From NCBI RefSeq assembly GCF_000315625.1, contig NW_005434614.1:126573-190572 (forward strand): a stretch of 64,000 nucleotides of DNA, given 5' to 3'. This stretch comes from Guillardia theta CCMP2712. Taxonomy: Eukaryota > Cryptophyceae > Pyrenomonadales > Geminigeraceae. Shown here piece by piece: positions 55,135-64,000 of this stretch. The first letter of the stretch is position 1. Each line of letters opens with the position of its first letter. The translations under genes were made by a program, and so were the position numbers. The notes beneath the pieces are model-generated. The model searched no databases. It was not told where the DNA came from and saw only the letters and a list, made by a program, of their open reading frames with translations.

Positions 55135-58035
55135 TCACTTGTTGCATACAATCTGAAAGCTTCTCATCTGCTTCCTGTACATCCTCTTGGCTTCGCACGA
55201 CAGGGCAAGACATCTGCGCAACATGTTCCAGTTCTCTTCTATCCATTCTCTCGTCCACTCCATCTCAGTCGCCGCCGACCAGCTCCCATGCGCTCCCTCC
55301 CACTCTGTCATGAACAGCAGCGACTTCCTGCTGATGAAGACGCTGCGCGCGAGGCGGCGGAAGGAGGAGGAGAGGAGGAGGAGATCGCCGCGCAACAGAA
55401 GCCTCCTCCCCTTCCTCAGGAGCGAGACTTGAGACCTCCAGCGGGAGATGGAGGAGGAGGAAAAGGACGAGGAGAGCAACGAGCGAATCTTGGCCTCCGC
55501 TTCAGATCTGCGCCGTAGCAGGAGGACGGCGAGTTTCAAGGAGGAGAAGAAGAGGGCGAGGAGGGAAATTTTCTGTCTCGCCCTCCCTCGTCGCATGCTC
55601 AAGATCTGGCGGAGGCCATGAAAACTTGTAGACATGATGTTTCTGTCGTTGCGATGCAGGATGAAGGAAAGTTTGCTCTTTACCGTTGTTGACTTCCTCC
55701 ATGACGCAAGACAGTCGAGGATCAGATGCTTTTTTTCATTGCACCCATGTCTTGCCAACAGTCTGCCAACGATGGAAGAATGTCGAAGGGAGAATTTCCA
55801 CCAACACAAGTAAGTTTCGATCATGGTCTCCTGGTTTCTTCGCTGCACCTTCACCAGCATCTGATCTGTCGCAGAAAGACAGAGCAAGCTCGACCCAAGA
55901 CATGCCATCTTCCACGTTGACATGGACCTTCTGATACAATGAGACTGTTTGCGGGTATGGAAATGCTGAGAGATGAGATGATTGCTTCTGCGACGCAGAG
56001 TGAGGTAACTCCATTGGTGGAGGAGGCTTGACAACATCTGACGTTCCCTTCTTATCAACACAACTGTCGCCTGTCTCGTTGACACTCTCTCGACATCTCG
56101 CCTCCTCACCTTCACACTGATCAAACCTCTCCAAGCATGCATCACTTGCCTCGCTCGCTTGCGAGACATCATGGCCTCTTTGCAATTCATCTCCCTCCGT
56201 TTCATTCTCGTCAGATGTATCGCAACTTCGAACTGATGGAAAGCAAGCAAAACCACCGAAAACCCCGGGAGCCTCTGACCAGCAGGTGGAAGCAACCTCT
56301 GCTGATGTCTGATGATGATTGCTCTTGCATCGTTGAAACATCTCTTGTCATGAAACTGCAGCTCATCGTTATCTCCAATGTGTTGTGCTGCTCGCTGACC
56401 CAAGAGCTCCCTGCATGTCGACAACACGCTTATCATTCCTCCTTCCTGTACCACCCTCATGATCTCTCTGATCTGCTTCCGTTGACACTTGCCGTGGTGA
56501 AAACAGCGCCATTGCACGAAATTCTTTCGAAGAAGACCAAGTCTAGAGCAAGACAAGAAGTCCTTTGACAGATGTCTCCATCGTCGAACTTGCTTGACAA
56601 CATCGCACCACCTCGTCAAGAAGTCCAGCAGCAGTTTCACCAGCCGACGAGCATGAAAATCGTCCAACAACTGACTGCGCCATCGTCGAACACGATGATG
56701 ATCAAGCCACCTACCGAAACATCTTGACTTCAACTTGATCCTCGCACGCCGACGTGTTCGATCAAACTTGTCGTTCCTCCTCCTCATCTCAAGAGCGCAA
56801 GTGAACCATCTGTGTAGGACAGTTCTGAGTGTTGAACAAACACAGTTCATGTTCTCCTCCTTGTAAGAAAGCTTGTACAACATGTGATTACCTAGATTTT
56901 GCAGCCTGTTTCTATGCACTTGCACCAGTTCGTTCCGCCACAGACATTCATAAGACCATCGCTCGAAGATGTTCTTTTTGACAATCTTGACATGTCTCAG
57001 TCGAACAGAAGAAGCGATATGCTTGCAAGCTTGACTCTGATGACTGTCTCTTCGCCAGCAGTTGAAGGACGAAGACAACAAGACAACAGACGCAGTTAGA
57101 CAAACTTTCCTCGTGTACTTGTCAAAGATTTTCTGCCATTGCGAGAAGCCGCACCATCTGTCAAGACAACGCCTCATTCGTCTTCGGGAGAGATGCCTGG
57201 CAAACTGACGGCAGGCTCTCTGACTGAGACTATCTTGCTGCGAAAGAAAGGAGAGCAATCGTGTTTGCAGGTGTGAGACATGTCGTCTGAGGATGCGAGA
57301 CTCGTCCTTGCACATCTTCATCCTCAACAGCATTTTCTGCGCATCCACTGACATGTCAACGAGCGTTCTAACGGCCTGCGATCCGTCGAGAGAGACGTCA
57401 AAGGTACTTGTGAGAAGTGAGGATTCAGGCCTGTCCGAGCACGACCTGGCTCTAGCAGCTCGTTGACTAGCAAACAGGAGGTTGTTCTCAGTTGTCTTCA
57501 GTGATATCTCCATCTCATCGAGGATCGTAGACATCTGACTGTTCCATACCATCTTGTCATGAAACCCTTGGAACAGCGCAATTACATCCGCGTCCAGTCG
57601 ATCAGCGACTAACCTGCTCCTCTCTCTTCTCGAGTTTGCGATGGATCGCAGATGCTCCTGGGTCTGGACGAGATGGACTATCCGTTCAACGCGAGATGTT
57701 ATCTTCTCCACAAACTTCTCAACCTGTTCAACATGCCGTCCTGCGACTTCACTGGCTGTTCCGGAAAACTCGTCATACACCAGAAACTTGTCGTCGGTCA
57801 AGAGCCTGAAGTTCTCATCGAACAGAAGTTGCAGGTCCCTCTCATGGCTGTGATCTATAAAACTCATCTCGTGGATCATTAGATCCATGATGGAAGACGA
57901 CACACTAGCACGGAGATTGCGGTCAAAACTCAAAGCGCTTGCTGAATGTATTCCCGAGAGGTCTTGGATACTGAACGATGCCTCATTGCAATGCAGTGAG
58001 ACATCACATGCTGAAAAACGCGATTCTTCCTCCAT
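55135..58035 (-). CDS. Sfi1-like Trp-repeat protein, single long exon
   Basis: A 966-residue uninterrupted frame from ATG 58035 (MEEESRFSACDVSLHCNEAS). After a helical N-terminal third it contains about 15-18 Trp-centred units roughly 25-40 residues apart. Examples are RRCLDRWCGFSQWQKIFDKY, SSSFNCWRRDSHQS, VKKNIFERWSYECLWR, LKSRCFGRWLDHHRVRRW, LLRKNFVQWRCFHHGKCQR and ILDCLASWRKSTTVKSK. This matches the Sfi1 centrin-binding pattern (hydrophobic-x-x-W). Sfi1 organises centrin fibres at basal bodies and spindle poles. The gene lacks introns and simple repeats, unlike its neighbours. The stop TGA at 55135-55137 sits in CAAGTGAGAAG, a donor-like context, so a further 3' exon is possible. Confidence 0.65.
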   Translation of the reverse strand: MEEESRFSACDVSLHCNEASFSIQDLSGIHSASALSFDRNLRASVSSSIMDLMIHEMSFIDHSHERDLQLLFDENFRLLTDDKFLVYDEFSGTASEVAGRHVEQVEKFVEKITSRVERIVHLVQTQEHLRSIANSRRERSRLVADRLDADVIALFQGFHDKMVWNSQMSTILDEMEISLKTTENNLLFASQRAARARSCSDRPESSLLTSTFDVSLDGSQAVRTLVDMSVDAQKMLLRMKMCKDESRILRRHVSHLQTRLLSFLSQQDSLSQRACRQFARHLSRRRMRRCLDRWCGFSQWQKIFDKYTRKVCLTASVVLLSSSFNCWRRDSHQSQACKHIASSVRLRHVKIVKKNIFERWSYECLWRNELVQVHRNRLQNLGNHMLYKLSYKEENMNCVCSTLRTVLHRWFTCALEMRRRNDKFDRTRRRARIKLKSRCFGRWLDHHRVRRWRSQLLDDFHARRLVKLLLDFLTRWCDVVKQVRRWRHLSKDFLSCSRLGLLRKNFVQWRCFHHGKCQRKQIREIMRVVQEGGMISVLSTCRELLGQRAAQHIGDNDELQFHDKRCFNDARAIIIRHQQRLLPPAGQRLPGFSVVLLAFHQFEVAIHLTRMKRREMNCKEAMMSRKRARQVMHAWRGLISVKVRRRDVERVSTRQATVVLIRRERQMLSSLLHQWSYLTLRRRSNHLISQHFHTRKQSHCIRRSMSTWKMACLGSSLLCLSATDQMLVKVQRRNQETMIETYLCWWKFSLRHSSIVGRLLARHGCNEKKHLILDCLASWRKSTTVKSKLSFILHRNDRNIMSTSFHGLRQILSMRRGRARQKISLLALFFSSLKLAVLLLRRRSEAEAKIRSLLSSSFSSSSISRWRSQVSLLRKGRRLLLRGDLLLLSSSFRRLARSVFISRKSLLFMTEWEGAHGSWSAATEMEWTREWIEENWNMLRRCLALSCEAKRMYRKQMRSFQIVCNK

Positions 58036-58551
58036 GTCAGGTACAGACGAGCAGCAGCAGCGAGCTCGATGGCAGGGACTTCAATGGCAGTGCTGAATGA
58101 ACGTGTTGCTGCGCGTATCAGGAGAGGTGAGCATGGAAGAGGTTTGAAGAGAAGTCATGGTCGGCTGTACTCGAAGAAGCATGCGAGAGAAGGAGGATGT
58201 GAGGCGACAAGATGTCGGCGACGAGGAAGGGGGGGGGGGGGGGGATGGAAGCAGATGAACAGGAAAGGAAAGTTCTAGAAGGAAACAGGAGATGATACGG
58301 ACTGTGATGATTACAACAATGACAAGAACAACGAGGATCAGGAGTAGAAGGAAGAGGGGGAAAGTGGAAGCGAGGAGGAGGAAGCTACGTAGAGCAAGCA
58401 GGACGAAAAGAGGAGGGAGGAGGGGGAGGAGGAGACAACGGGAGGGAGGGAACGAGTGCAGGAGGAGGGAGGGGGGCAGGGCGAGTTGGTGAAAAGAGGG
58501 GTGGTAGGTATCGGAGAGTGGGTAGGGTAGGGAATGTCAAACTTAAAAAAA
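58036..58551. other. Divergent intergenic region
   Basis: Between the Sfi1-like gene (minus) and the small coiled-coil gene (plus). It contains a poly-G run (58228-58243) and GA-rich DNA. Charged short open frames exist but are repeat-derived, and no exon is supported. Confidence 0.4.
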
Positions 58552-59271
58552 ATGGACAGGAAGGAATGGAGGGCGGACGACATGGCGGAGGAGCTGCGCA
58601 TGAGCAACAGAATGCACGAGAAGACGCTGAAAGCGAAAGGTGAAGAAGAAGAAGAATGATTCTTTATGAAGGAGAATGATTGTCTATGAAGAAGAAAGAT
58701 TGTTTATCAAGAAGAAACATTGTTGATGCAGAAGAAGGATAATCTCTGTTGAAGGAAAAAGAAACATGTGCGAAGAGCGTTTGTGTATGTATGAAGAAGA
58801 CTGTCGAATTTCGAGGAAAATTGTTGAATGAGAGCATGTTCATTCTTTATGCTACCCGAGTGCTGTATCTGTCTTTCGTAATGATAAAGTTGTTGGTAGA
58901 TGAGCTCCGGAAGAGAGTTCTGTGCTTGCAGCAGGAGCTGATGGATCGTTGTAAAGAAGATTCAATGAGGAAGGCAGAAAACTTGCATCTACGATCACTG
59001 TACAACATATCTACATCTTCAACATGGCTGTGTTGCAGTGAAACAAAAACAGGTTGAAGATGAAGGACAACGAGATAGCGAGTCTTCAGCAGAACGTCTC
59101 AGGTTTGTGCGATGCTCTGGCCCTGCCTTCTCATTGTGGCTTTTAGCATTGAATCAAGAGCTAGAGGCATGCAATACAGTCATCCTCTCACTAGAAGCAC
59201 AACTCGATGCGGTGATATCATGGAAGGAAAGAATATCAGAGTTCGACAGTCTGTTACAATCGCAGCCATGA
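58552..59271 (+). CDS. Small coiled-coil protein, about four exons
   Basis: Exon 1 starts at 58552 (MDRKEWRADDMAEELRMSNR) and ends HEKTLKAK at a GTGAAG donor near 58640. Exon 2 (about 58900-58995) reads DELRKRVLCLQQELMDRCKE DSMRKAENL. Exon 3 (about 59053-59099) reads LKMKDNEIASLQQNVS. Exon 4 ends ELEACNTVILSLEAQLDAVI and SEFDSLLQSQP at TGA 59271. All pieces show strong heptad character, so the product is a short coiled coil of about 130 residues. Intron 1 holds GAAGAAGAAT repeats. It converges on the ABCF gene with 25 bp between stops. No family is recognised. Confidence 0.45.
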
Positions 59272-59296
59272 CATCTCGACAAGACCAGGGTGTCGG

Positions 59297-64000
<4,704 letters not shown>

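Overview
The window is nuclear DNA of a plastid-bearing, intron-rich unicellular eukaryote. It codes for a stromal-type plastid glycerol-3-phosphate acyltransferase and for cytoplasmic or flagellar proteins (MORN, Sfi1-like, PAK kinase, LTV1, Pfs2/WDR33, ABCF). GT-AG introns interrupt almost every gene, many of them only 45-51 nt long. The acyltransferase appears to begin with a Met/Ala-rich signal peptide followed by a short Ala-Phe segment, a style known from cryptophyte secondary-plastid precursors. My best guess for the source is the cryptophyte Guillardia theta. This is inferred from style and gene content, not proven.

Layout. 1-9952: a PDZ/coiled-coil gene (minus), a PH+MORN gene (plus) and a mitochondrial-carrier gene (plus). 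10074-12660: two weak hypothetical genes, a GC-rich duplicated repeat and a decayed Fanzor (TnpB-related) nuclease remnant. 12834-17532: the plastid GPAT gene (minus), with a 416-N assembly gap in an intron. 18889-23501: a kinase gene joining a PH-like domain, two cyclic-nucleotide-binding folds and a PAK/STE20 kinase. It converges on an ankyrin gene with which it shares the TTAA of the stop codons. 24975-29648: a kinesin-light-chain-like TPR gene. 30058-31696: LTV1. 33058-38580: a TPR-PB1 gene followed by, or fused to, an IQ-motif pseudokinase gene with a 100-N gap. 38836-40738: Pfs2/WDR33 (minus). 40951-44053: a possible FANCB-like gene. 44200-46651: a GAF-domain gene (minus). 47735-49559: an EF-hand membrane protein. 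50105-50638: a tiny single-span membrane protein. 51183-54855: a low-complexity coiled-coil gene. 55135-58035: an intron-poor Sfi1-like gene. 58552-59271: a small coiled-coil gene. 59297-63624: an ABCF ATPase.

Introns and intergenic spaces are dominated by simple sequence: (CTC)n, (CAGGAG)n, (CTCCT)n, (GA)n and an 8-bp and a 19-bp minisatellite. These create many spurious long open frames. Several divergent intergenic regions carry G-rich GGGGTGGGTA-type and TAACGG-type motifs, so they look like shared promoter elements.

No operon-like pathway is present. The most interesting items are the cyclic-nucleotide-binding/PAK kinase fusion, the Fanzor remnant, the possible TPR-PB1-IQ-pseudokinase fusion, the FANCB-like candidate and the promoter motif family. 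Exon boundaries were read by eye from splice sites and frame continuity. No RNA gene or CRISPR array was recognised.
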